Positions 51,385-59,582 of a DNA stretch of 64,000 bases are shown here, piece after piece (positions within the stretch are counted from its first letter, which is position 1; every line of letters starts with the position of its first letter). The position numbers and the translations under genes are program-made. Below the pieces are notes generated by a model, which was not told the DNA's origin, did not search any database, and saw nothing but the letters and a program-made list of their open reading frames with translations. Origin of the DNA: Actinomadura rifamycini DSM 43936 (lineage in GTDB: Bacteria > Actinomycetota > Actinomycetes > Streptosporangiales > Streptosporangiaceae); assembly GCF_000425065.1 (NCBI RefSeq), contig NZ_AULB01000032.1, forward strand, positions 40,536 through 104,535. The letters are read 5' to 3'.

Positions 51385-52035
51385 GTGACCATCCGCGTAC
51401 TGATCGCCGACGACCAGGAGATGGTCCGGACCGGGTTCCGGATGATCGTCGACTCGCAGCCCGACATGACCGTCGTCGGGGACGCCGCCGACGGCCGGCA
51501 GGCCGTCGAGCTGGCCCGCCGGCTCCGCCCGGACGTGTGCCTGTTCGACATCCGGATGCCCGTGATGGACGGCCTGGAGGCGACCCGGCTGCTCGCCGGG
51601 CCCGGCGTCCCCGACCCGCTCCGCATCGTGATCGTCACGACGTTCGACATGGACGAGTACGTGTACGGGGCGCTGCGCGGCGGCGCCGTCGGGTTCCTGC
51701 TCAAGGACGGCGGCCCCGCGCTGCTCGTCGAGGCGATCCGGGCGGCGTCCAACGGCGGGTCGCTGGTGTCGCCGTCGATCACCGTGCGGCTGCTGGAGCA
51801 CCTGGCGCGGCCCGCGCGGGTCCCGCCCGTCCAGCCGCGCGAACCGCTCACCGAGCGCGAACTGGACGTCGTCCGGCTCGTCGCGCGGGGCCGGACGAAC
51901 GAGGAGATCGCCGGGGAGCTGTTCGTGTCGCTGTCCACGGTCAAGACCCACGTCGGGAGCGTCCACCGCAAGCTCGGCACCCGGAACCGCGTCGAGACCG
52001 CGGCGTGGGCCTGGGAATCGGGCCTGGTGCGCTGA
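51385..52035 (+). CDS. NarL/FixJ-family response regulator
   Basis: 216 residues. The receiver domain has ADDQEMVRTGFRMIV, the phospho-acceptor Asp in VCLFDIRMPVMDGLEATR and the Lys in GFLLKDGG. The C-terminal LuxR HTH is LTERELDVVRLVARGRTNEEIAGELFVSLSTVKTHVGSVHRKLGTRNRVE. The GTG start is 13 nt after the kinase stop. It most likely regulates the divergent ABC operon, judged only from position. Confidence 0.95.
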   Translation: MTIRVLIADDQEMVRTGFRMIVDSQPDMTVVGDAADGRQAVELARRLRPDVCLFDIRMPVMDGLEATRLLAGPGVPDPLRIVIVTTFDMDEYVYGALRGGAVGFLLKDGGPALLVEAIRAASNGGSLVSPSITVRLLEHLARPARVPPVQPREPLTERELDVVRLVARGRTNEEIAGELFVSLSTVKTHVGSVHRKLGTRNRVETAAWAWESGLVR

Positions 52036-52129
52036 CGGACGGGCGTCCGCGGCGGCGGGACGGGCTCACGGAGACGGGACGAGGGGGACGGCGCTGGCAC
52101 CGGAGTCGCTGAGCGGGCTGCCCACCGCG

Positions 52130-52450
52130 GTGGTGGCCCTGTGGGCGCTGTGCGGCGCCGGCTGGGTCGCGGTGCTGGCGGGGCTGCGGCGCGGCGTGCA
52201 CGGCCCCGCCCGCGGACCGTCGCTGCTCGCGCACACCGCCACCCCCGCCGCGGTCGTCCTGCTGTGCGCGCACGTCGGCCACGGGTCCCTGTACGCGACG
52301 ATCTGGCTCGCCGCCCAGTGGTGGGCGCTCGCGGTCGCCACCGGCCTGCGCCCCGAACGGCTCGTGGCGTCCGGCGGCCTGCGGCGCCTCGCCGGGTGGC
52401 TCGCGCTCTCGGCCGCCTTCGCGTTCGCGGCGACGCGGGCGGTGTTCTGA
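52130..52450 (+). CDS. Small membrane protein
   Basis: 106 residues with three likely membrane helices: VALWALCGAGWVAVLAGL, ATPAAVVLLCAHVG...LYATIWLAAQWWALAVATGL and LAGWLALSAAFAFAATRAVF. No family recognised. The start is uncertain: GTG codons at 52130 and 52133 lack a ribosome site, while a CTG at 52094 has AGGGGG upstream. The stop codon falls inside the first unit of a short tandem repeat. It follows the response regulator by 94 bp. Confidence 0.55.
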   Translation: MVALWALCGAGWVAVLAGLRRGVHGPARGPSLLAHTATPAAVVLLCAHVGHGSLYATIWLAAQWWALAVATGLRPERLVASGGLRRLAGWLALSAAFAFAATRAVF

Positions 52451-52519
52451 GACGCCGTGTTCTGAGAGACGGTGTTCTTGAGAGACGGTGTTCTTGAGAG
52501 ACGGTGTTCTTGAGAACGG
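52442..52519. repeat. Five-copy 15/16-bp tandem repeat
   Basis: The unit GTGTTCTTGAGAGACG recurs with its GTGTTCT core at 52442, 52457, 52472, 52488 and 52504 (spacings 15, 15, 16, 16). The first copy overlaps the end of the small membrane protein gene; the rest are intergenic, before the DUF4328 gene. Confidence 0.85.
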
Positions 52520-52601
52520 TCCGAACCGCTCGGGCCGCGGACAAGTCGTACCTTCGTAGTAGACAGAATGTGCCGCACCCCCAAGCCCCCGGAGGTCGAC
52601 C

Positions 52602-53294
52602 ATGCCGTGCGCCCTCTGCGGCGACATCATCCCCGCCGAGGTGAACCGCTGCCCGGCGTGCGGAGCGTGGGCCCGGCGGCGCGACTTCCGCGCCGTCGGC
52701 GTGGCGGTGTTCATGCTGCTCGGGTTCGACGCGTTCGTCGCGCTGGGCTCGGGCATCAGCCTGCTGCGGATGGCGCATCCGCTGCGCCGGGAGACCCGCG
52801 AGACGTACGACGCCGTGGCCACCGGTGACGCGATCGCCCCCTACACCGAGGTGTTCACCGTGTACGCGCTCCTGGCCATCGTGACCGGAGTGCTCTACCT
52901 GTTCTGGTTCTGGCGCGCCTACGGGCAGGCGCCCGGCCCGCACCGCCACCACCGCGCGTGGGCGCTGTTCGGCTGGCTGACGCCGGTCGTGAACCTGTGG
53001 CTGCCGCCGCGCCTGGTGTACGAGGTGTGGGTCAACAGCGGCCGATACCGCACCGCCGAGCGGCAGGCCGCCGGGGCGGTCGTCGCCGCCTGGTGGTGCT
53101 GCGCCGTCCTCGGCGTCCTGCTGGCGCGGGCGTTCGCGCACGGCAGCACCGACAGCCTCGCCGAGGCCCGCTTCGACGTCCACCTCGGCGTCGCGGCGGC
53201 CGGCTGCCTGGCGCTGGCCGCCGCGCTCTGCATGGCGAACGTCTTCCAGATCACCCGCCTCCAGACCGGGCACGAGGTGGTACCGCGCGTTTGA
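52602..53294 (+). CDS. DUF4328 membrane protein with N-terminal zinc ribbon
   Basis: 230 residues. The first 22 form a zinc ribbon (CALCGDIIPAEVNRCPACGAW: two CxxC pairs). Then come four membrane helices of the DUF4328 type, including FRAVGVAVFMLLGFDAFVALGSG, VFTVYALLAIVTGVLYLFWFWRAY and the conserved WALFGWLTPVVNLWLPPRLVYEVW. Function unknown. The ATG at 52602 has GGAGG upstream. Its stop is 26 bp from the convergent dnaE2 stop. Confidence 0.9.
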   Translation: MPCALCGDIIPAEVNRCPACGAWARRRDFRAVGVAVFMLLGFDAFVALGSGISLLRMAHPLRRETRETYDAVATGDAIAPYTEVFTVYALLAIVTGVLYLFWFWRAYGQAPGPHRHHRAWALFGWLTPVVNLWLPPRLVYEVWVNSGRYRTAERQAAGAVVAAWWCCAVLGVLLARAFAHGSTDSLAEARFDVHLGVAAAGCLALAAALCMANVFQITRLQTGHEVVPRV

Positions 53295-53319
53295 TCGCGA
53301 CTCCCTCGGCGGCGTCCGG

Positions 53320-56300
53320 TCAGGGGGTGGGGCCGGAGCTGCCCGTGCTGGCGTGCCACAGCTTCGCCGGCGGACGGGACGCGGCGGGCGCGCCCGCCGG
53401 GCCGATGTCGGAGTACGGCGACATCGCGAACCCGGTCGGCTGGACGACGCGGCGGCCGACCGGCCGTCCGGACGGGCCGGGCCGCGCCATCGCCGCGCGG
53501 ACGGCGGCGGGCCCGCCGCGCCGCCGCTCCTCCTCGAGGAACGCCAGGTCCCAGCAGGCCGTCGCGGTGACGGAGACCGCGCGGCCCCCGGCGCGGCGGA
53601 TCCGGCCGCGCACCGCCAGCAGCCACGAGCCGAACACGGTGGCGGCGCAGCGGTCCTGCACGGACTCGAAGAACGCCAGGTCGACCGGGCCGGTCGCGTC
53701 GTCGAGCGTCGCGAAGACGACCCGCTGCCCGGACCGGACGGCCGGCGTCTGCGTCGCGACCTTCACGCCCGCGACCAGGACGTCCGTGCCGGGCGGGCGG
53801 CGCGGCAGGTCGGCGGCGGGCACGGCGCGCAGCACGGCCAGCAGCGGCCGGTAGAAGGTCAGGACGTGCCGGGAGACGTCCATGCCGAGGATCTCCAGCT
53901 CGGCCTCGACGATCTCGGCGGGCGTCATCGGCGGCAGGCCGGTGGGCGCGACGTCGCCGAGCGCCGGGTCCGCGACGGGCGCGGCGAGGACGGGTTCGAG
54001 CTCGCCGTCGGCGAAGCCGATCGGGAGCTGGCCGTCCGCCGCCCCGGCGCCCCGCCGGGGCCGCCCGGTGACGCGGTCGAGCGCGCCCACGCGGCACAGC
54101 AGGTCCCGCCGCGGCGCCGCCCCGCCGCCCGGCGCGGCCGGGTCCGGCGCGGCCGGGTCCGCGCCGGGGGCGTGCGGGGCGTAGAGGGCGTCGAAGCCGC
54201 CGGCGAGGACGAGCCGTTCCGCGGTGGGCCGGGACACGCGGGCCCGCCGCCAGAAGTCGGTGAGGGACCGGTACGGACGGCCGCCCGCGCGCGCCTCGAC
54301 GATCGACCCGACCTCGGCCTCGCCGATCCCCTTCACCTCCGACAGCGCCACCCGGATCCCGGCGGGCCCGCCCTCCGACACCGGCTCGACGTGCCAGTCG
54401 GCGGTGGAGCGGTTGACGTCCAGCGGCAGGATCGGCACCCCGAAGTGCCGGGCGTCGTCGAGGATCACCCGCTTGGGGTACATGCCGGGGTCGTGGGTGA
54501 GGACGCCCGCGTAGAACGCGGCGGTGTGGTGCCGCTTCAGCCACGCCGACTGGTAGGTGGGCAGGGCGAACGACGCCGCGTGCGCCTTGCAGAACCCGAA
54601 GGCGCCGAACGCGGTGAGCGTCCGCCACACCCGGTCGACGGCCGCCTCGCCGTAGCCGCGCGCGCGGGCCCGGTCGCGGAACCACGCGCCGACGGCGGCC
54701 TGGCCCTCCGCGTCGCCGAGGGCGCGGCGGGCCGCCTCGGCCGTCGACAGCCCGCAGCCCGTCATGGCGTCCACCACCCGCAGGACCTGCTCGTGGAAGA
54801 CGACGACGCCGAGGCTCTCGCGCAGCGCCGGTTCGAGGTCGGGGTGCGGGTAGTCGGGCTCGCGGAGCCCGGCGCGGGCGTCCAGGAACGGGCTCACCAT
54901 GTCGGAGTTGACGGGGCCGGGCCGGAACAGCGAGATGTCGATGACGAGGTCGTCGAGGTCGCGCGGCTGGAGGCGGCCGATCAGCTCGCGCTGGCCGGGC
55001 GACTCGATCTGGAAGCAGCCGAGGGTGCGGGACGTGCGGATCAGCTCGAACGTGGCCGGGTCGTCGCGCGGGACGGCCTCGAGGTCGAGCCGCTCGCCGG
55101 TGGTGCGGGCGATCTCGTCCACCGCGTGCGCCATCGCCGACTGCATCCGCACGCCGATGACGTCCAGCTTGAGCAGGCCCATCGCCTCGACGTCGTCCTT
55201 GTCGAACTGGCTCATCGGGAACCCGAGGGCGCTCTCCTCGACGGGCGTGCGGTCGTGCAGGGTCGGGTTCGACAGCAGCACCCCGCACGGGTGCATGGCG
55301 ACGTGCCGGGGGATCCCGTCGAGCCGCTCGGCGATCCGGAACAGGACTTCGAGGCGGCCCTGGGCGAGGTTGCTCTGCCGCAGTTCCGGCAGGTCGTGCA
55401 GGGCGGCGCGGATCTGCTTGGCGCGGATGTGCGGGAACGCCTTGGCGATCGCGTCGATCTCCTGCGGCGGCAGCCCGACGGCGTTGCCGACGTCGCGGAG
55501 CGCGCTGCGCGCCCGGTAGGTCTCCATCATCGACACGCAGGCGGTGCCGTCGGCGCCGTACCGGTCGAACAGCGCCCGGTACGCCTCGTGCCGCCGCGCC
55601 GACTCGACGTCCAGGTCGATGTCGGGCAGGCCCTCGCGGCTGTCGGCGAGGAACCGCTCCATCAGCAGGTCGTGCCGGAGCGGGTCGAGGTCGCCGATGC
55701 CGATCAGGTGGTTGACGAGGCTGCCCGCGCCGGAGCCGCGGATCGCGCAGCGGATGCCGCGGGAGCGGATCAGCGCGGCCGCGTCGGCGACGGTGAGGAA
55801 GTAGGCGGCGAGGCCCTTGCGGGCGATCACGGCGAGTTCGTCGGCGAGCCGGGCGGCGGCCCGCGCGGAGTGCTCCATCCCGCGCCGGACGAGGCCGTCC
55901 GCGCAGCGCGCGACGAGCCGCGCGTGGGCGTCGCCGGCGACGGCGGGCAGGTGGACCCGGTCCATGCCGAGGTCGCGGTCCGGGTCGAGGACGCACCGTT
56001 CGGACAGCCGCCGGGTCGCGGCGAGCAGCGCGTCCGGGTCGTCCCCCGGGCCGCAGCTCAGCTCGGCGGCCCGCCGCATCTCGGGGATCGGCTTGAGGTA
56101 CGCGTGGCCGGTGCGCTCCTCCAGGTGGCGGCGGTCCAGCGGGACGAGCCGGCGGGTGACGTCCAGGACCTGCGCCACCGGGTAGTCGGCCGGGTCCAGG
56201 TAGCGGACGGCGTTGCCGAGGACGGCGGGCACCCCGGCCTCGCGGGCGAGGGCGAGCATCCGGGCGGCGCGGTGCCCGTCGCCCCGGTCGAAGTGGTTGA

Positions 56301-56781
56301 CGATCTCGACGGCGGTCTCGGCGGCCGCGCGCCACGCCGCGAGCCGCCGCGCGGCCTCGTCCGGGCGCCGCTCGGCGACGGCCCGTCCGACGTCGGAGGC
56401 GGGGCCGAGCAGGACGACGAGGCCCTCGGCGTGCGCCCCGACCAGCTCGCGGGTGACCGCGGGCCCGGTGCCGGACGCGCGGACGGCCGCGTGCCCGGGC
56501 GCGTGCGCCGCCGAGACCAGCCGGCACAGCGACCGCCATCCGGCGCGGCCCTCGGCAAGGACCACGATCCGGCCGCCGCCGGCGAGCGCGAGGTCGGCGC
56601 CGACGACCGCGCCGAGGCCCGCGTCGCGGCAGGCCAGCACGTGCCGGACGGCCCCGTAGAGGCCGTCGCGGTCGGTGACGGCGAGCGTCTCCATGCCCAG
56701 TTCGGCGGCGCGCTCGGCCAGCGCGGCGGGCGGCGCGACGCCGTGGCGCAGCGAGTACGCGGACGCGACGTGCAGATGCAT
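53320..56781 (-). CDS. dnaE2: Error-prone DNA polymerase, DnaE2-type alpha subunit
   Basis: 1153 residues, C-family polymerase. The N-terminal PHP domain starts MHLHVASAYSLRHGVAPPAAL. The catalytic Asp residues are in REGLPDIDLDVESARRHE and GLLKLDVIGVRMQSA. The finger region CGVLLSNPTLHDRTPVE, the helix-hairpin-helix segment ALSEVKGIGEAEVGSIVEARAGG and a C-terminal OB fold are visible. Paralogues of this type (ImuC/DnaE2) perform SOS mutagenesis and bypass rather than replication. Support comes from the DUF6504 gene ending 4 bp upstream and the SOS box before it. No imuA' or imuB gene is in this operon. Confidence 0.88.
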   Translation of the reverse strand: MHLHVASAYSLRHGVAPPAALAERAAELGMETLAVTDRDGLYGAVRHVLACRDAGLGAVVGADLALAGGGRIVVLAEGRAGWRSLCRLVSAAHAPGHAAVRASGTGPAVTRELVGAHAEGLVVLLGPASDVGRAVAERRPDEAARRLAAWRAAAETAVEIVNHFDRGDGHRAARMLALAREAGVPAVLGNAVRYLDPADYPVAQVLDVTRRLVPLDRRHLEERTGHAYLKPIPEMRRAAELSCGPGDDPDALLAATRRLSERCVLDPDRDLGMDRVHLPAVAGDAHARLVARCADGLVRRGMEHSARAAARLADELAVIARKGLAAYFLTVADAAALIRSRGIRCAIRGSGAGSLVNHLIGIGDLDPLRHDLLMERFLADSREGLPDIDLDVESARRHEAYRALFDRYGADGTACVSMMETYRARSALRDVGNAVGLPPQEIDAIAKAFPHIRAKQIRAALHDLPELRQSNLAQGRLEVLFRIAERLDGIPRHVAMHPCGVLLSNPTLHDRTPVEESALGFPMSQFDKDDVEAMGLLKLDVIGVRMQSAMAHAVDEIARTTGERLDLEAVPRDDPATFELIRTSRTLGCFQIESPGQRELIGRLQPRDLDDLVIDISLFRPGPVNSDMVSPFLDARAGLREPDYPHPDLEPALRESLGVVVFHEQVLRVVDAMTGCGLSTAEAARRALGDAEGQAAVGAWFRDRARARGYGEAAVDRVWRTLTAFGAFGFCKAHAASFALPTYQSAWLKRHHTAAFYAGVLTHDPGMYPKRVILDDARHFGVPILPLDVNRSTADWHVEPVSEGGPAGIRVALSEVKGIGEAEVGSIVEARAGGRPYRSLTDFWRRARVSRPTAERLVLAGGFDALYAPHAPGADPAAPDPAAPGGGAAPRRDLLCRVGALDRVTGRPRRGAGAADGQLPIGFADGELEPVLAAPVADPALGDVAPTGLPPMTPAEIVEAELEILGMDVSRHVLTFYRPLLAVLRAVPAADLPRRPPGTDVLVAGVKVATQTPAVRSGQRVVFATLDDATGPVDLAFFESVQDRCAATVFGSWLLAVRGRIRRAGGRAVSVTATACWDLAFLEEERRRGGPAAVRAAMARPGPSGRPVGRRVVQPTGFAMSPYSDIGPAGAPAASRPPAKLWHASTGSSGPTP

Positions 56782-56785
56782 CGTG

Positions 56786-57061
56786 TCAGTCCCATACCCG
56801 GGAAAGCAGCCAAGTCTGCGTCGAAACGTCGCATCTCAGCTCGTAGACGCCCGTTTCCGCGCCCGGGGCGGCTTCCACGCGCCAGAATTCGCGTTCGCCC
56901 AGGACGTCGCCGTCCGGGTCCTGCTCGCGCCACCAGTCGCGGGTGGCGACCCAGTGCTCCAGCACGCGCCGCACGGTGTAGCACCGGCCGCGCCAGACGA
57001 ACCGGACCGGACGCCCGTCCCGCACCGAGACGTCCACGGGATCGCCGAACACGCGCGTCAT
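56786..57061 (-). CDS. DUF6504 protein
   Basis: 91 residues: MTRVFGDPVDVSVRDGRPVR, FVWRGRCYTVRRVLEHWVATRDWW, REFWRVEAAPG, VYELRCDVSTQTWLLSRVWD. The pattern is that of DUF6504, regularly found beside SOS polymerase genes in actinobacteria; its function is unknown. The ATG at 57061 has GGGGAGG upstream, and an open frame further upstream is ignored. The gene ends 4 bp before dnaE2, so one transcript from the LexA-controlled promoter is expected. Confidence 0.85.
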   Translation of the reverse strand: MTRVFGDPVDVSVRDGRPVRFVWRGRCYTVRRVLEHWVATRDWWREQDPDGDVLGEREFWRVEAAPGAETGVYELRCDVSTQTWLLSRVWD

Positions 57062-57108
57062 CTGCCTCCCCCTCGCGTTCACCGCACGGGGGAAGGGCAT
57101 GCGGACGA

Positions 57109-57124
57109 TCGAACATACGTTCGC
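57109..57124. promoter_or_regulatory. LexA-binding SOS box
   Basis: TCGAAC-ATAC-GTTCGC matches the actinobacterial/Gram-positive SOS box TCGAACnnnnGTTCGA at 15 of the 16 positions, 48 bp upstream of the DUF6504 start. It fits an SOS-induced dnaE2 operon. Confidence 0.82.
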
Positions 57125-57203
57125 AGCCGAGTCTAGAGAGATCGCGGAGCGGGAAGCAAGGCGGCCCCTCGCCGGGCGGCCCGGGGGCGGCCCGGGCCGG
57201 GGT

Positions 57204-57476
57204 TCAGGCGAGCAGGCGGGCGAGCCGGTCCGCAACTTGGGCGGCGGCGGCCACGTCGGCCATGCCGCCGCCCGGCCACAGGTAGGACCAGCCGTCCCCG
57301 GAGGGGGTGGCGACCACCATGACGCTCCGGCCGGAGCGGGCGCCGCGGACGCTCAGCACCGACTCCCCCGGCCCGGCGAGCCGCCAGGCCAGCCCGCGCA
57401 GTTCCACCTCGTACGCGAGCGCCGCGAGGTGCCTCCGGCGCACCCGCGCGAGATCCGGCCCGCCGATGACGGACAT
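57204..57476 (-). CDS. Small hypothetical protein
   Basis: 90 residues: MSVIGGPDLARVRRRHLAAL, then YEVELRGLAWRL, SVLSVRGARSGRSVMVVATPS, WSYLWPGGGMADVAAAAQVADRLARLLA. No family recognised with certainty; it looks like a compact alpha/beta protein without membrane helices. An ATG at 57494 is an alternative start. It ends 80 bp before the SOS box of the dnaE2 operon and may be read separately. Confidence 0.6.
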   Translation of the reverse strand: MSVIGGPDLARVRRRHLAALAYEVELRGLAWRLAGPGESVLSVRGARSGRSVMVVATPSGDGWSYLWPGGGMADVAAAAQVADRLARLLA

Positions 57477-57774
57477 GCCGCTCACCCACCTCATCCCGCC
57501 GGACGGTAACGTTGGGCTACCGTTAGGCAACGATTCGTGACCGGTCTCAGCATGACCCGAGCGGACGGCCCGCGCAGCGAAAACGCGGAGAACGGTCTGC
57601 CTTTCCCGCCGCGGCGGGCGCTGGTCCTCGGCCGGACGTCCGACACGCGGGGCGCCGCGGGGCCAATCGCAACCGAATAGTTGAAATGTCACCCGGATGG
57701 GTACCGTGCGGCCGTGATAGAAGCACTGTGAGAGCGGGCGGGCACCGCCCGTGCACCGGGGCAAAGGAGCAGCG

Positions 57775-58437
57775 ATGACCGCCGAAGCGGCCGACGGGCC
57801 GCCGGGGCCCCCGTGCGGCCCCTCCGCCGGCGGGGTCCGCGAGCGCAAGAAGCACCGGACCCGGATGGCGCTGATCGACGCCGCCCTGGAACTGTTCGCG
57901 CGGAACGGCTACGAGGAGACGACGGTCGACGAGATCGTCGCCGCGCTCCCGGTGTCCCAGCGGACGTTCTTCCGGTACTTCGCGTCCAAGGAGGACGTGA
58001 TCCTCAGCCAGGTCACGGAGCGGTACCGGGCCCTGGAGGAGGCCGTGGCGGCGCGGCCCGCCGGGGAGCGCCCGTTCACCGCGCTGTTCGAGGCGCTGCG
58101 CACCGTGCTGCAGAAGATCGCCGCGGGCGACGAGGAGGACGTCGCCCGGTTCCGCCGGATCCGGCAGGTGATCGAGGCGACGCCCGCGCTGCTGTCGGCC
58201 GAGCTGACCCGGTACGCGGCGTCGGAGGGCGCGCTGGTCGCCGAGGTCGCCCGCCGCGAGGGCGTCGACCCGGAACGGGACCCGCGGCCCCGGCTCGTCG
58301 TCGCGCTCTTCACCGCCGCGACCCGCGTCGGGTTCGAGGAGTGCTCCCGCCGCGCGATCTGGGACCCCGGGACGATCGCCGCGCGCGTCGACGAGACCGT
58401 CGCGCTCGTCGACGCGACCGTCCGCGACTGGACCTGA
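57775..58437 (+). CDS. TetR-family transcriptional regulator
   Basis: 220 residues. A short Gly/Pro-rich N-terminus is followed by the TetR HTH (RMALIDAALELFARNGYEETTVDEIVAALPVSQRTFFRYFASKEDVI) and a helical ligand domain with MftR/AcrR-like features. AAAGGAG precedes the ATG at 57775. The next gene is a quinone oxidoreductase 131 bp downstream on the same strand, a possible but unproven target. The 298 bp upstream contain no gene; TTGAAA at 57681 is the only promoter-like element I see. Confidence 0.92.
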   Translation: MTAEAADGPPGPPCGPSAGGVRERKKHRTRMALIDAALELFARNGYEETTVDEIVAALPVSQRTFFRYFASKEDVILSQVTERYRALEEAVAARPAGERPFTALFEALRTVLQKIAAGDEEDVARFRRIRQVIEATPALLSAELTRYAASEGALVAEVARREGVDPERDPRPRLVVALFTAATRVGFEECSRRAIWDPGTIAARVDETVALVDATVRDWT

Positions 58438-58567
58438 CGCGCCCGCGGCCCGGCGCCGCGGTGGTGGACCCGGGCGTCCGGGGCAGGGAACAACCCGTGC
58501 GGGGGCGCGGTTGCCCCGTTCCGTAGCCCGCTGATCAACGCGGTCACCGTCGAGAGGGAGTGGACGC

Positions 58568-59530
58568 ATGCGCGCGATCGTCGTGTCGGAGAACGGCGGC
58601 CCGGAGGTGCTGGTGCCCGCCGAGCGCCCGGACCCGGAGCCGGGGCCCGGCGAGGTGCTGGTGGACGTCGCCGCGGCGGGCGTCAACTTCATCGACGTGT
58701 ATTTCCGGTCGGGCGCCTACCCGCAGCCGCTCCCCTACACGCCCGGCATGGAAGCCGCCGGGACGGTCGCGGCGGTGGGCGCGGGCGTGGACGGCTTCGC
58801 CGCCGGCGACCGCGTCGCGTGGGCGAACGTGCAGGGCGCCTACGCGGAGCGGGCCGTCGTCCCGGCGGAGAAGCTCGTGCCGGTGCCGGACGGCGTCTCC
58901 TCGGACGACGCGGCGGCCGTCCTGCTGCAGGGCATGACCGCGCACTACCTGGCCCGCTCGACGTACCCGGTCCGGGAGGGCGACACGGTGCTGGTGCACG
59001 CGGCGGCGGGCGGCATGGGGCTGCTGCTGACGCAGGTCGCCGCGATGCTCGGCGCCCGGGTGATCGGCACGGCGTCGACCCCGGAGAAGGCGGAGCTGGC
59101 GCGGCGGGCGGGCGCCGACACGGTGCTCGGCTACGACGGGTTCGCCGACCGGGTGCGGGAGCTGACCGGCGGCGAGGGCGTCGCCGCCGTGTACGACGGG
59201 GTCGGCGCGCCCACGTTCGACGGGAGCCTGGCGAGCCTGCGGCGGCGCGGCGTCCTGGCGCTGTACGGGGCGGCGGGCGGCCCGGTGCCGCCGTTCGACC
59301 CGCAGCGGCTCAACGCGGCCGGGTCGCTGTTCCTCACCCGCCCGTCGCTCGCGCACCACGTCGCGACCCGCGCGGAGCTGCTCGAACGCTCCGGCGAGGT
59401 GTACCGGTGGGTCGCGGACGGACGGGTGCGGGTGCACGTCGGGCACCGGTACGGACTCGCCGACGCCCGCACGGCGCACGCCGACCTGGAGGCCCGGCGA
59501 ACCACCGGAAAGCTCCTGCTGACTCCGTGA
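58568..59530 (+). CDS. qor: NADPH:quinone oxidoreductase (zinc-independent MDR)
   Basis: 320 residues of the medium-chain dehydrogenase/reductase family. GVNFIDVYFRSGAYPQPLPYTPGMEAAGTVAAVG is the quinone oxidoreductase N-terminus; the NADPH-binding motif is VLVHAAAGGMGLLLTQVAAMLGARVIGTA. Zinc ligands are absent, as in Qor. It should reduce quinones with NADPH in the cytoplasm. The ATG at 58568 follows GAGAGGGAG. Confidence 0.92.
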   Translation: MRAIVVSENGGPEVLVPAERPDPEPGPGEVLVDVAAAGVNFIDVYFRSGAYPQPLPYTPGMEAAGTVAAVGAGVDGFAAGDRVAWANVQGAYAERAVVPAEKLVPVPDGVSSDDAAAVLLQGMTAHYLARSTYPVREGDTVLVHAAAGGMGLLLTQVAAMLGARVIGTASTPEKAELARRAGADTVLGYDGFADRVRELTGGEGVAAVYDGVGAPTFDGSLASLRRRGVLALYGAAGGPVPPFDPQRLNAAGSLFLTRPSLAHHVATRAELLERSGEVYRWVADGRVRVHVGHRYGLADARTAHADLEARRTTGKLLLTP

Positions 59531-59582
59531 CGGGCCGTAGGGTGGGCCCGGAAAGCTGATCATCCGAGGAGCCCGTGCCCCC

